In this document: positions 1 through 9,844 of the stretch, one piece after another
How positions within the stretch are numbered: position 1 is the first letter of the stretch
How the letters are laid out: each line of letters begins with the position of its first letter
Origin: an uncultured Lachnospiraceae bacterium
Lineage (GTDB): Bacteria; Bacillota; Clostridia; Lachnospirales; Lachnospiraceae
Direction: 5' to 3'
Assembly: GCA_910588295.1 (NCBI GenBank)
Contig: CAJUQO010000001.1
Coordinates: 87,911 to 151,910, forward strand
Length of the DNA: 64,000 nucleotides
Translations under genes and position numbers: made by a program
The notes under the pieces: generated by a model
Databases searched by the model: none
The model's input: the letters and a program-made list of their open reading frames with translations, nothing else
Told to the model about the DNA's origin: nothing

Positions 1-71
1 GAGAATGCCTTGGCATGACATAGGTCTGCCCCGCTTTTTTCATGGTGTTCCGCATTCCGTTATTTTGTTTG

Positions 72-105
72 AGAAGAACCTTACAGACAGGGTTCTTCTT
101 TTTTA
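72..105 (+). terminator. Rho-independent terminator
   Basis: GAAGAACC at 73-80 pairs with GGTTCTTC at 91-98 and a run of T follows. It would end a rightward transcript entering from outside the window. The first 70 bases show no recognisable coding segment. Confidence 0.8.
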
Positions 106-202
106 TGTCTGAACAGAGAGAAACTGTTTTGCATTTCGGCAGACATAAGCACGCTACAGGTAACTGTCAACCACCGTATTACATAAACACAGGAGAGAAA
201 AA

Positions 203-1612
203 ATGACTTTCAACCAAATTTTAAGCCGGATTGACGATCTGGTCTGGGGCGTTCCCCTGATGGTACTGATCTTAAGCGGCGGTATCCTGCTGACCATTCG
301 TGTCAAATGCCTGCAGGTTTCCCGCCTGCCGCTGGCCCTTAAATGGATGTTCCAGAATGAGGAGGGCGGCGCCGGGGAGATCAGCAGTTTTGCGGCGCTG
401 TGTACAGCTTTAAGCGCCACCATCGGTACGGGAAACATTGTGGGCGTGGCTACCGCCGTCTGTGCCGGAGGCCCCGGCGCCTTGTTCTGGATGATCGTAG
501 CCGCCTTCTTTGGTATGGCCACCAAATACGCCGAAGGCCTTCTGGCTGTCAAATACCGCGTGATCGATAAAGACAACCACAGCCTCGGCGGTCCCTTCTA
601 TTATATTGAGCAGGGTATGGGGAAAAACTGGAAATGGCTGGCGATGTTCTTCGCCCTGTTCGGCATCCTCGCTGGCCTTCTGGGCATCGGTACCTTCACC
701 CAGGTAAACGGTATCTCCAGCGCCGTCCAGAATTTCTTTGACCCGGAGAAAGCGAACTGCATCACAATCCCCGGCCTGGGCACCTATTCCTGGACCGTGG
801 TCATCGCATCCCTGGTACTGGCCGCCTGTGTGGCAGCCATACTGATTGGCGGCGTGAAACGTATTGCCAGCATCAGCCAGATCATCGTGCCTTACATGGC
901 AGTCATCTACTTTGTCTTCGGTATCGCGCTGATCATCTACAATATCACCCTCGTCCCCGCCGCCATCGTAACTGTGGTGCAGGCTGCCTTTAATCCCTCG
1001 GCCATCACGGGCGGTATAGCGGGAAGTATGTTTGTAGCCATGCAGAACGGCGTGGCAAGAGGTATCTTCTCCAACGAGGCCGGCCTGGGAAGCGCTCCCA
1101 TCGCGGCGGCGGCGGCCCAGACCAATGAGCCCGTTCGCCAGGGTCTGGTCAGCATGACCGGTACTTTTATTGATACCATTATCATCTGTACCATCACCGG
1201 TCTGTCTATCGTACTGACCGGCGCCTGGCAGGTGGAGGGCCTCGAGGGCGTGGCAGTGACCACTTACGCGTTCCAGCATGGCCTACCCCTGCCCCCGGTA
1301 GTTTCCTCTTTCATCCTAATGCTCTGCCTGGTATTCTTCGCCTTCACCACCATCCTGGGATGGGATTACTACAGCGAGCGATGCCTAGAGTATCTGGTGG
1401 GCGGCAATAAAAATATCGTGCTTGCCTATCGCTGGCTGTTCATCCTCACCGTATTCATCGGCCCCTATATGACCGTCAGCGCCGTATGGACCATAGCCGA
1501 TATTTTCAACGGCCTCATGGCCCTGCCCAACATGATCGCACTGTTTGCCCTAAGCGGTGTAGTAGCCAAAGAAACCAAATCATTTTTTGCGGCGGGAAAA
1601 CACAGGCAGTAA
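203..1612 (+). CDS. AGCS family sodium/alanine (amino acid) symporter
   Basis: This is a 469-residue polytopic membrane protein of the alanine/glycine:cation symporter family, importing alanine or glycine with Na+ at the cytoplasmic membrane. Visible family marks are the N-terminal LSATIGTGNIVGVATA segment and the long signature around residues 275-300 with NGVARGIFSNEAGLGSAP. About ten hydrophobic helices span the chain, and length is normal for the family. The start ATG follows AGGAGA by seven bases. The gene stands alone between terminators and converges on the flavoprotein gene. Substrate preference within the family cannot be read from sequence. Confidence 0.93.
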   Translation: MTFNQILSRIDDLVWGVPLMVLILSGGILLTIRVKCLQVSRLPLALKWMFQNEEGGAGEISSFAALCTALSATIGTGNIVGVATAVCAGGPGALFWMIVAAFFGMATKYAEGLLAVKYRVIDKDNHSLGGPFYYIEQGMGKNWKWLAMFFALFGILAGLLGIGTFTQVNGISSAVQNFFDPEKANCITIPGLGTYSWTVVIASLVLAACVAAILIGGVKRIASISQIIVPYMAVIYFVFGIALIIYNITLVPAAIVTVVQAAFNPSAITGGIAGSMFVAMQNGVARGIFSNEAGLGSAPIAAAAAQTNEPVRQGLVSMTGTFIDTIIICTITGLSIVLTGAWQVEGLEGVAVTTYAFQHGLPLPPVVSSFILMLCLVFFAFTTILGWDYYSERCLEYLVGGNKNIVLAYRWLFILTVFIGPYMTVSAVWTIADIFNGLMALPNMIALFALSGVVAKETKSFFAAGKHRQ

Positions 1613-1657
1613 AAAAGAGTTCTGTCTGAACAGTCGGGAATAACCGCATGAAACCAA

Positions 1658-1707
1658 AAACGCCTTCATCTACTATACTCTACGTATAATAGATGGAGGC
1701 GTTTCTT
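1658..1707. terminator. Bidirectional terminator between convergent genes
   Basis: AAACGCC-TTCATCTA at 1658 onward pairs with TAGATG-GAGGCGTTT ending at 1704. An A-rich left flank and T-rich right flank fit termination of both the symporter and the leftward flavoprotein gene. Confidence 0.8.
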
Positions 1708-1726
1708 TATCTCACGCTGATGCCTT

Positions 1727-2890
1727 TTATGCTTCTGCCATAGCCTTGGCCAGCTCTCTCATCCTCGCCCGGCTCTCTTCTTTCAGGGAAGATTTGATCG
1801 TCACCATCGGCTCCAGGATCTTGAGTTCCCTCATATCCTCCAGCATAGCTTTCATCTTACGGCCTGCGGACGGAGACCAGCTTCCGTTCTCAATGATGCC
1901 CACCGTGCGCTTCTGGAAATTCTTGATCTGCAGATGATACAGGAAATCATGCATGCAGGGGAATATGCTCGCATCGTAAGTGGGGCAGGCCACAATCAGA
2001 CGGTCGTAACGATACGCGTCTTCGACAGCCTCAGCCATATCACAGCGGGCCAGATCAAAAGCAACCACTTTCTGGCCCATCTCCTCCAGCATCTGTACCA
2101 GCTCCTGTACAGCGGCTTTTGTATGTCCATGGATAGATGCGTAAGCCACTACAATGCCTTTATCCTCCGGTCTGTAGCTGCTCCAGATGTCGTATTTTTC
2201 CAGATAATATCCCAGGTTTTCTTTCAGAACCGGCCCATGGAGCGGGCAGATCATCGCGATATCCAGAGTCGCCGCCTTTTTCAGCAGCTCCTGTACGGAT
2301 CTGCCATGCTTGCCGACGATATTGATGAAATACCGTCTGGCTTCGCAGATCCAGTCTTCATCCGTATCCAGCGCGCCAAACTTACCGAAACCGTCGGCGG
2401 CGAACAGGATCTTCTCGGAGGATTCGTATGTAACCATAACCTCCGGCCAGTGTACCATCGGAGCCATCACAAACGTCAGAGTATGGGAACCCAGGCTCAG
2501 CGTATCCATCTCCTTCACCACCACCTCGCGGCCCGACAGATCCATATCAAAGAAATTATGCATCATGGGGAAGGTTTTTGCATTCGCCACAATCTGCATA
2601 GACGGATATTTCTCCGCCAAAATCTTGATGCTGCCGGCATGATCCGGCTCCATGTGTTGTACCACAAGGTAATCCGGTGTTTTACCATCCAGAGTTCTCT
2701 CCACGTTGGCCAGCCACTCTTCAGTGCCTCTTCTGTCCACCGTATCCATGATGGCGATCTTCTCATCCATAATTATATACGAATTGTAAGACACGCCGTT
2801 CGGCACCAGATACTGGCTCTCAAACAGATCGATGGTCTTATCGTCCACCCCCACATACTTTACCGCTTCGGAAACATATACATCTGACAT
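1727..2890 (-). CDS. fprA: A-type flavoprotein (FprA, O2/NO reductase)
   Basis: This cytoplasmic flavodiiron protein reduces O2 to water or NO to N2O and protects anaerobes from oxidative or nitrosative stress. The N-terminal metallo-beta-lactamase-like half (residues 1-245) carries the di-iron ligands H79-x-E81-x-D83-H84, a later His in VHWPE, Asp in AADGFGKFG and His in CPLHGP. The C-terminal flavodoxin half begins near residue 250 with VVAYASIHGHT as the FMN phosphate loop. ATG at 2890 is chosen because AGGAGG lies 11 bases upstream. A TTG three codons earlier is too close to that site. The length of 387 residues is typical, with no fused rubredoxin domain, so a separate rubredoxin must donate electrons. 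Confidence 0.92.
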   Translation of the reverse strand: MSDVYVSEAVKYVGVDDKTIDLFESQYLVPNGVSYNSYIIMDEKIAIMDTVDRRGTEEWLANVERTLDGKTPDYLVVQHMEPDHAGSIKILAEKYPSMQIVANAKTFPMMHNFFDMDLSGREVVVKEMDTLSLGSHTLTFVMAPMVHWPEVMVTYESSEKILFAADGFGKFGALDTDEDWICEARRYFINIVGKHGRSVQELLKKAATLDIAMICPLHGPVLKENLGYYLEKYDIWSSYRPEDKGIVVAYASIHGHTKAAVQELVQMLEEMGQKVVAFDLARCDMAEAVEDAYRYDRLIVACPTYDASIFPCMHDFLYHLQIKNFQKRTVGIIENGSWSPSAGRKMKAMLEDMRELKILEPMVTIKSSLKEESRARMRELAKAMAEA

Positions 2891-3054
2891 ATTCCGCAAT
2901 TCCTCCTTGCTGTTTAATTATATCTGTTCATTTCTTATGCGGACATGAGTGGCTGACGCTCTATATACTGCCAACCCTGTCCTTAGTCTTACCAAGCTTA
3001 CCAAATTTTAGTCCTGCGCGCAAGACTTCCTATATAGATTTATTTGACAGATTA

Positions 3055-4344
3055 CTATTTTTCCGTATCCCGCAGGATAATATCCTCTCTGGCCGGTCCG
3101 TTGGATACCATGGCGATATGGAAACCGATCTCTTTCTCCACAAATTCAATATATTTCCGGCAATTCTCCGGCAGTTCCCCGTATTTGCGGATACCCCGGA
3201 TATCACATTTCCACCCCGGAAGGGTCTCGTATACCGGTTTCGCTTTTTTCAGCTCCGCCGTGACCGGGAATTCTTTCGTCACCTTACCGTCAATCTCATA
3301 GCCGACGCACACCGGGATCTCGTCAAGATAGCCCAACACGTCCAGTACGGTAAAAGCTACGTCCGTGGTTCCCTGCATACGGCAGCCATAACGGGAAGCT
3401 ACGCAGTCAAACCATCCCATGCGCCTGGGACGTCCTGTAGTGGCCCCGAATTCTCCGCCGTCGCCTCCCCGGCGCCTCAGCTCGTCGGCCTCATCGCCGA
3501 ATATTTCCGACACAAATTCTCCCGCTCCCACCGCACTGGAGTAGGCTTTGCAGACCGTCACCACCCGTTTGATCTCATAAGGTGGCAGACCGGCCCCTAC
3601 CGCGCCGTAGGCAGCCAGAGTGGATGAGGAAGTCACCATCGGATAGATCCCGTGATCCGGATCTTTCAACGTGCCAAGCTGCCCCTCCAGAAGAATGTCC
3701 TTCCCCTCTTTCATGGCATTCCAAAGATAGAGGGAAACATCGGCCACATAGGGCTCCACCATCCGGCGATAAGCCATCAGTTCCCCGTAAATGCTGTCCA
3801 CAGACAGCAGCGGCTTATGGTATAAATGTTCCAGCAGCACATTTTTCTTCTCCACCACCCGCTTGATCTTCTCCCGCAGCGACGCCTCATCCTCAAACAG
3901 CTCGCTGACCTGGAAACCGATCTTTGAAAATTTATCGGAATAAAACGGTGCAATACCGGATTTTGTCGATCCGAAAGAGGCCTTGCCCAGCCGTTCCTCT
4001 TCATACTGGTCAAAAAGAATATGGTAGGACATCACGATCTGCGCCCGGTCAGACACAATGATTTTCGGCGTGGGTACATCACGGTCTGTAATACTCTGGA
4101 TCTCCTTAAACAAAACCGGTATATTGAGCGCCACACCGTTGCCGATCACGCTGGTCGTGTGGCCGTAAAATACGCCCGACGGTAGGGTGTGTAAAGCAAA
4201 TTTACCATAATCATTCACAATCGTGTGGCCAGCGTTGGCACCGCCCTGGAAGCGCACCACAATATCCGCCTGTTCGGCCAGCATATCCGTGATCTTGCCC
4301 TTGCCCTCGTCGCCCCAGTTGGCTCCTACAACAGCTATCACCAT
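3055..4344 (-). CDS. purA: Adenylosuccinate synthetase
   Basis: The enzyme converts IMP, aspartate and GTP to adenylosuccinate, the first committed step to AMP. The N-terminal GANWGDEGKGK P-loop-like motif with the catalytic Asp is present, followed by GGANAGHTIV with the catalytic His and, near residue 300, TGRPRRMGWFD. At 429 residues it is full length. A good RBS (GGAGGAAT) precedes the ATG. The gene stands apart from the purB-purF pair by about 7 kb but belongs to the same pathway. Confidence 0.96.
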   Translation of the reverse strand: MVIAVVGANWGDEGKGKITDMLAEQADIVVRFQGGANAGHTIVNDYGKFALHTLPSGVFYGHTTSVIGNGVALNIPVLFKEIQSITDRDVPTPKIIVSDRAQIVMSYHILFDQYEEERLGKASFGSTKSGIAPFYSDKFSKIGFQVSELFEDEASLREKIKRVVEKKNVLLEHLYHKPLLSVDSIYGELMAYRRMVEPYVADVSLYLWNAMKEGKDILLEGQLGTLKDPDHGIYPMVTSSSTLAAYGAVGAGLPPYEIKRVVTVCKAYSSAVGAGEFVSEIFGDEADELRRRGGDGGEFGATTGRPRRMGWFDCVASRYGCRMQGTTDVAFTVLDVLGYLDEIPVCVGYEIDGKVTKEFPVTAELKKAKPVYETLPGWKCDIRGIRKYGELPENCRKYIEFVEKEIGFHIAMVSNGPAREDIILRDTEK

Positions 4345-4470
4345 AATCAGATTCCTCCCTGTGGAAAAGCGTTATCTGCCTGAAACTGCCGGCAGACCAA
4401 AGCTATTATACCCCAAATCCTGTAGAAAGCCAACCTTTTTTGGCGGCAAAAACGCCTGTTCCTAAGTATT

Positions 4471-7224
4471 CTATTTTTTTGTGCGCACGGCCTTTTTACC
4501 GGACCAGTCAGAATACAGCTTTTTTTTCTTTCCGTCCACTTTTACAGTCTTATACGTCCGGATCCGGACATAATACTGCTTTTTCCCTTTTAATTTTGAA
4601 ATCTTCTTCGTTGTGGTATTCCTTTTGGCCGTAGTGAGCTTTACGGTCTTTCCGGTAAAGCTTTTACTTGTGCCGTACTGGATCTGATAGCCGTCGATCT
4701 GTGTCGTCTGTTTTTTCCATGTCACCTGTACTCCCTTTGACTTTGCCGTAAGTTTTTTCAGGCTGGTTTTCTTGGGCTTTACGGTAAAATCTCTTGTCAT
4801 ACGACCGCTGTAATTCCCCTGGAGCTCCACAGCCACAGTGTAAACTCCCGGATTCTTCCTTCCTTTGGGGTAACTGACCCGATAATCTGTACCGGCTGTC
4901 AGGACTTTTCCTTTGCTGTCCTTTACGGTTACGGCAGGTTTTTTCGTCTTCCCATCATAGGAATAGCTGGTCTTCTTAAGGACAAGCTCTTGGGGACTGT
5001 CGATCACCGTCACCGCTTTTGCCTGGGCGCATACACGACATACCTGCTGCTGCTTTCCGTTGCTTTTTGGGGTCGCCGGAATACGTTCCTGCATATACTG
5101 GTGGTCTGTGAGGGCAATCTTTTCCGTATAGGTATCCCCGCAGCTACAGGTATAAGTCCGGATTCCCGGCTGCGTACAGGTGGGTTCCTGAGTAACAACG
5201 CACTGATAGTCATGCGTATGTTCTTCCTGTTTTCCGATAGCCGGAATATCCTCCTGGGCTTTCAGAACTTCATGGCATACATTGCAGTGGCTCCCCTCCG
5301 TCTTTCCGTTTGTTGTCTCCGTGGGAAGTACCGCCGGATCCGTGACCGGCTGATGACCCAATGCCGCAACAGTCTTCGTATACACATCTCCGCAGCTGCA
5401 CGTGTACGTCATAATTCCCACGTCTGTACATGTCGGTTGAGGATCCAAGGCCTCCTGATACTCATGTACATGCCCCTCGGGCTTTCCTGAATCTGAAACA
5501 TAGAAATTCACATCACATTCAGCCAGTACTATATCCCGTAAGGCTTTAACGTCTGCCACAGTATCCAGTGTTTCGTCGATATACCGGGAGCAAAATAAAA
5601 ACGTATAATCGCCCTCACTGTACCCCGGCTGTGCCGCCAAACAATATCTGCCCGGATAGTTGTTTGACTCCAAAAGAATAACCGGCTGCGACCAAATTGT
5701 ATTATCTTGATGAGCATCATCATTTTTCCAATACTCTGACCGGATTAACAGGACATAACTGACATCATAAAAAAAGTATTCTTCTCTTATTTCGCTGTTG
5801 CTAAAAGGATTTCCATCTTTGTCATACCAGGTAATTTCAAAAAACACGCTTTCATCCGGGATCGTCCCTTCCAGTATCTCTTCTTCATTCTGTGCGATGC
5901 TATTCAAATCCACTCTCTTTGGAGCGGACTTGATTTCTATGCGGCCTATTTCCCGGTCAGATGTCGAATCACCATGCACTTTCCAAATACCATCGGCATA
6001 CTGCAGCTCAAAACCACTCTCAATATGTTTGTCAGCCAATACAAAGCCGGATCCATCCCCTCCCCCTTCGGCCGCATAAATATAAGGTTTTTTCAACAAG
6101 ACTCCCGGAAACAGGCGATGTCCGGTCTGAAATCGCGTAACTCCAGTTATGGTTCCCCCAATTCTCAGCGAACCCTCCGGATTCAATACCAAAATGCCTC
6201 CGTCTCCAGTCGGATCATTCTCTCCGCTGAAATCCCCTGTGATCTCTGCATTTTTCACATTGCTTAAATCCAGGCAGGCCCCTTCCTGCAATGTGATATT
6301 ATGCATAGTGTCTGTTACAGGCGCCAGGCATGCTTTGTTTTTCAGTACAATATTCCCGATATTTTCTACCTCTACAGCATCTGCTTCCGTACTTTCCATG
6401 AAAACACCGGCCAACGTCATGGCGGTATGTTCATTACCATAAAATTTGGTTGTCTTTGTAGATGAATTCTCCGTTCCACTAATACAGATTTCTGCCTGAC
6501 TGTTCTGACCCGTATCCACTACATCACGGACGACAGCCTTTGCATCCAGCTTCACCAGGGCTGCGCCCTGATATAAAACGTTATTATCGTTTCCACTGTC
6601 ATGCCCCATATAAATCCCCTGAAACATGGTCTCCTCATTGGAATTAACCACCGTCAGGGACGCATTCCCGCCAACAGCCGTGCCGGGATATCCCCCGCCA
6701 TATACTGTGGGGAGCAGCTCTTTTTCAGATCCACCAATCCCTCCCAGACCGGCTCCTCCTCCCTCCTGATAAGTATTCACGTTATCCAGGGTAAGGCTGT
6801 GCCCTGCAAGAAATATTTCCCGGTGAGGCACACTCCCCAAGGCATCTGTAGATATAAAATGCATACCAATATCCCGAAAAATGACACCGTCACCCTCCAA
6901 CTGAAGAGGACAGCGAAAATTAATACATCCGTTTGAAGTCCCCTGGATCACCGTATCGGACGGAATCAGCACCGGACGCATCCGTCCATCTGTTTCCGCC
7001 TCGTCACCAACACTGATCACGGCCGCCACGGTGATAGGGCTTTTTTTCTGCTTCAATGCATCCATAAACTCATCCCTGGTATAAACGGTAATCCCCGCCT
7101 TCTCTGCCAGTAGGTTGGTTCCCTTCTGCATACTGTTCTCCTGCGCTTTTACCGGCACCTGCATTCCTCCCACCAGCAATACCGCGGCCAACATGTATAT
7201 GCTTTTTTTAATTATTTTCTTCAT
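4471..7224 (-). CDS. Secreted beta-helix surface protein with CxxC repeats and Fn3-like tail
   Basis: This 917-residue protein is secreted or surface exposed. Residues 1-27 form a signal peptide (KKIIKKS, then a hydrophobic core ending before QENS). Residues about 45-385 resemble a right-handed beta-helix of the pectate-lyase-like type, with runs such as DTVIQGTSNGCINF and NIVLKNKACLAPV. Two copies of a cysteine module follow (near residues 590-650 and 660-715) with motifs TYTCSCGD-YT, each paired with a C-x-x-C unit. This module is common in Lachnospiraceae surface proteins. The C-terminus has a SYDGKTKKP-type Ig-like unit and a lysine-rich fibronectin type III-like domain. No LPXTG is seen. 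Ligand and enzymatic activity are unknown. Confidence 0.75.
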   Translation of the reverse strand: MKKIIKKSIYMLAAVLLVGGMQVPVKAQENSMQKGTNLLAEKAGITVYTRDEFMDALKQKKSPITVAAVISVGDEAETDGRMRPVLIPSDTVIQGTSNGCINFRCPLQLEGDGVIFRDIGMHFISTDALGSVPHREIFLAGHSLTLDNVNTYQEGGGAGLGGIGGSEKELLPTVYGGGYPGTAVGGNASLTVVNSNEETMFQGIYMGHDSGNDNNVLYQGAALVKLDAKAVVRDVVDTGQNSQAEICISGTENSSTKTTKFYGNEHTAMTLAGVFMESTEADAVEVENIGNIVLKNKACLAPVTDTMHNITLQEGACLDLSNVKNAEITGDFSGENDPTGDGGILVLNPEGSLRIGGTITGVTRFQTGHRLFPGVLLKKPYIYAAEGGGDGSGFVLADKHIESGFELQYADGIWKVHGDSTSDREIGRIEIKSAPKRVDLNSIAQNEEEILEGTIPDESVFFEITWYDKDGNPFSNSEIREEYFFYDVSYVLLIRSEYWKNDDAHQDNTIWSQPVILLESNNYPGRYCLAAQPGYSEGDYTFLFCSRYIDETLDTVADVKALRDIVLAECDVNFYVSDSGKPEGHVHEYQEALDPQPTCTDVGIMTYTCSCGDVYTKTVAALGHQPVTDPAVLPTETTNGKTEGSHCNVCHEVLKAQEDIPAIGKQEEHTHDYQCVVTQEPTCTQPGIRTYTCSCGDTYTEKIALTDHQYMQERIPATPKSNGKQQQVCRVCAQAKAVTVIDSPQELVLKKTSYSYDGKTKKPAVTVKDSKGKVLTAGTDYRVSYPKGRKNPGVYTVAVELQGNYSGRMTRDFTVKPKKTSLKKLTAKSKGVQVTWKKQTTQIDGYQIQYGTSKSFTGKTVKLTTAKRNTTTKKISKLKGKKQYYVRIRTYKTVKVDGKKKKLYSDWSGKKAVRTKK

Positions 7225-7471
7225 ATGCTTTCCCTTTTCAATAATATATAAATATAATACTGAATTCGATTATAGCTGATTTATCTGTGAACGTCCATGT
7301 GATTTTCAATATATTTTAAGTTTTTTTCACTGTCCAGCATGGGACTTTGCATTTTGCGCTAAATATTGGAAAGCATACAGGCTTACCATTCCTCCCGACT
7401 GTGGCGCAACCGCATAAAAGCGCATATCATACGTAACGGTTCCTTCCCTGATCGTCCTGTCCTCTGGCAAC

Positions 7472-9739
7472 TTATCCAAGCAGCCGTCCCAGCACATCCG
7501 TAACCTTATCCACCGGCACGATCTCCAGAGCTTTTTTCACCTCCCCGGCCACCTCGTCCAGATCCTCCTTGTTCTCCTCCGGAATGAAAACAGTCTTCAC
7601 CCCTGCCCGCTGGGCCGCCATCAGTTTCTCGGGCAGGCCGCCAATGGGCATGACCCGGCCGGTCAGGGAAATTTCCCCGGTCATGGCACAGAACGGGCTC
7701 ACCGCCTGATCCTTCAACAGAGAAACCAGGGCTGTTACCAGCGTGATCCCCGCCGACGGACCGTCCTTGGGGACGGATCCAGCCGGAACATGGATGTGCA
7801 GGTCACTCTCTTCCAGTTTCTTTGCCTCCTTCGGAAACATACTCTTTACAAGGCTCACGGCCAACTGGGCCGATTCCTTCATCACATCGCCGAGCTGCCC
7901 GGTGATACGCAGTTTACCGCTGCCTTTGGCCAAAGATGTCTCGACGAACAAGATTTCACCCCCCGCCGCCGTCCAGGCCAGGCCCGTCACTACGCCGGGC
8001 TGTTTTTCCTCCAGGACATGCTCATGGCGAATCTCATGGCCGTCCAGGAATTTCGACAGCCGTTTCTCGCTGACCGTGACGCTCTTTTGTTCTCCCCGGA
8101 TCAGCTTAACCGCCACGCAGCGGCACAGAGCATCCAGTTGCTTTTTCAATCCCCGCACACCGGATTCAGCGGTGTAACCTTCAATGATCTTTCTTATGGC
8201 TGAATCTGTAACTTTTAAATTCTGTGCCCGGACGCCCATCTGTTTCATGGCCCGGGGCAACAGATGCTTCCTGGCGATCTGAAACTTCTCCACCGCCGTA
8301 TAGCCCGGAAAACGTATTACCTCCATACGATTTAAAAGGGGTTCCGGTATAGTGTCCGTAGTGTTGGCCGTACAGACAAAAAGCACGTTGGACAAATCAT
8401 AAGGCGCATTCACATAATGGTCGGTAAAAGTATAGTTCTGCTCCGGATCCAGCACCTCCAGAAGGGCGCTGGCCGGATCTCCCGCATAATCCTTTGACAG
8501 CTTATCCACCTCGTCCAGCACCATCACCGGGTTCATAACGCCGCTTCGCCTGACTCCCTCCATGATCCGTCCGGCCATGGCCCCTATGTAGGTCCTTCTG
8601 TGGCCGCGGATCTCCGCCTCGTCCCGGACGCCGCCCAGGCTGATGCGGACGTACTCCCGGTGCAGCGCTTTGGCGATACTTTGCCCGATACTGGTCTTTC
8701 CCGTACCCGGCGCCCCCACGAACAGCAGCACGGAGCCGGACTGTTTTCGGTTCAGCGCCATAACCGCCAGCTGCTCGATGATACGTTTCTTTACTTTTTT
8801 CAGGCCGTAATGATCCTCATCCAGAATCCCTTCCGCCTCATCAAGATCAATGGGCGCGGGTTCCTCCGCTTTCCAGGACAGGCTGGTGACAAAATCCAGG
8901 TAGTCATAAAGCATACCATACTCATGGCTGTTCTTTCCCTCCTGGCGCATCCGGTTCAGTACCTTTTCCGCTTCCTTTTTCGCCTCCTCATCCATACCGG
9001 ATTCTTCGATTTTCAGCTCGAAGCGGCGTACATCGGAAACGTTCTCAGGATGCATGGCGTCCAGCTGCTTCTGCAGGATCTCGATCTGCTTCTTAATGGC
9101 GGATTCCCGATAAAGCTTCTCGTTGCTCTGCTTCTGGGCATTCTCCGCCTCTTCGCTGACCCGGTTGATCTCGATACACTCAAGGATCGTCTTCTCGATC
9201 AGGGCATTGCGCTCCCGGCGGGAATCTGTCTGTAAAATATTGTACTTATCCGTCCAGTCTATAGGCAGGTAACCGGCCACCGCGCAGAGAAGCTCGTTGA
9301 TATTCTTCCAGTGCAGGAAATATCCTCTGGCCCATGCCCCCCACTGGAAAGGCCGCACATAGCTGATCAGAGCCTGACGGATCCGTTTGAGGGCCTCCTC
9401 CTCCTGGTCTGCATCGGCATCCGGAATCTCCGGCCGGTGGGCAGCCGTAACCTGGATCGTCTGCTCATCCACATCCACGTCGCTGTAAGTCACCCGCTCT
9501 CCGGTGCGGATACGGATATTATTCTCCTCATCCACGGACTCTACCTGGCCGGAAAGCCCCACCGGGTAAAAATCCTTGGCAAACATATGGATTCTCTGTT
9601 TATCTTCCCGCAGCATCAGAAAGAGGACTTCATCACCCGCTTTCACATCCGCATATCCCAGTTTTTCAAATATCTCACTCTTGAAGTGAAAGGTTACGCC
9701 CGGCAGCATCATCATATCATAAATAGGTATCGTCAACAT
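7472..9739 (-). CDS. lon: ATP-dependent Lon protease
   Basis: This 755-residue AAA+ serine protease degrades misfolded and regulatory proteins in the cytoplasm. The ATPase core has Walker A GAPGTGKT and Walker B MVLDEVDKL. The C-terminal protease domain has catalytic Ser662 in KDGPSAG and Lys705 in GGLPEK, 43 residues apart as in E. coli Lon. The N-terminal substrate-binding domain is divergent. The start ATG at 9739 follows GAGGAGG by seven bases. A longer reading to 9772 would run into the CIRCE operator and is rejected. The promoter and HrcA operator upstream indicate heat-shock control. Confidence 0.95.
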   Translation of the reverse strand: MLTIPIYDMMMLPGVTFHFKSEIFEKLGYADVKAGDEVLFLMLREDKQRIHMFAKDFYPVGLSGQVESVDEENNIRIRTGERVTYSDVDVDEQTIQVTAAHRPEIPDADADQEEEALKRIRQALISYVRPFQWGAWARGYFLHWKNINELLCAVAGYLPIDWTDKYNILQTDSRRERNALIEKTILECIEINRVSEEAENAQKQSNEKLYRESAIKKQIEILQKQLDAMHPENVSDVRRFELKIEESGMDEEAKKEAEKVLNRMRQEGKNSHEYGMLYDYLDFVTSLSWKAEEPAPIDLDEAEGILDEDHYGLKKVKKRIIEQLAVMALNRKQSGSVLLFVGAPGTGKTSIGQSIAKALHREYVRISLGGVRDEAEIRGHRRTYIGAMAGRIMEGVRRSGVMNPVMVLDEVDKLSKDYAGDPASALLEVLDPEQNYTFTDHYVNAPYDLSNVLFVCTANTTDTIPEPLLNRMEVIRFPGYTAVEKFQIARKHLLPRAMKQMGVRAQNLKVTDSAIRKIIEGYTAESGVRGLKKQLDALCRCVAVKLIRGEQKSVTVSEKRLSKFLDGHEIRHEHVLEEKQPGVVTGLAWTAAGGEILFVETSLAKGSGKLRITGQLGDVMKESAQLAVSLVKSMFPKEAKKLEESDLHIHVPAGSVPKDGPSAGITLVTALVSLLKDQAVSPFCAMTGEISLTGRVMPIGGLPEKLMAAQRAGVKTVFIPEENKEDLDEVAGEVKKALEIVPVDKVTDVLGRLLG

Positions 9740-9761
9740 CTGGCTTCCTCCTCTCGGGCTG

Positions 9762-9788
9762 TTAGCACTCATTTCTATCGAGTGCTAG
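9762..9788 (-). promoter_or_regulatory. CIRCE operator (HrcA binding site) upstream of lon
   Basis: TTAGCACTC, nine bases, then GAGTGCTAG: this matches the CIRCE consensus TTAGCACTC-N9-GAGTGCTAA at 17 of 18 arm positions. It lies between the lon promoter -10 and the lon ATG. CIRCE is the known operator of HrcA, usually found at groESL and dnaK operons. Confidence 0.9.
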
Positions 9789-9803
9789 TATATGGTCTTT
9801 TGT

Positions 9804-9832
9804 ATTCTATACCATTTATGCCGAAAATGCAA
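9804..9832 (-). promoter_or_regulatory. Sigma-A promoter of lon
   Basis: On the minus strand there is TTGCAT, a 17-base spacer and TAGAAT, ending about 15 bases before the CIRCE element. The expected transcription start falls next to the operator, so HrcA binding would block initiation or clearance. Confidence 0.75.
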
Positions 9833-9844
9833 CAGAAAATATGT

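Noticed and set aside
410..1279. Long reverse-strand reading frame inside the symporter gene
   Set aside because: It is antisense to a clear AGCS coding region, has no RBS, and its product is a low-complexity His/Gly/Asp string typical of shadow frames in GC-rich genes.
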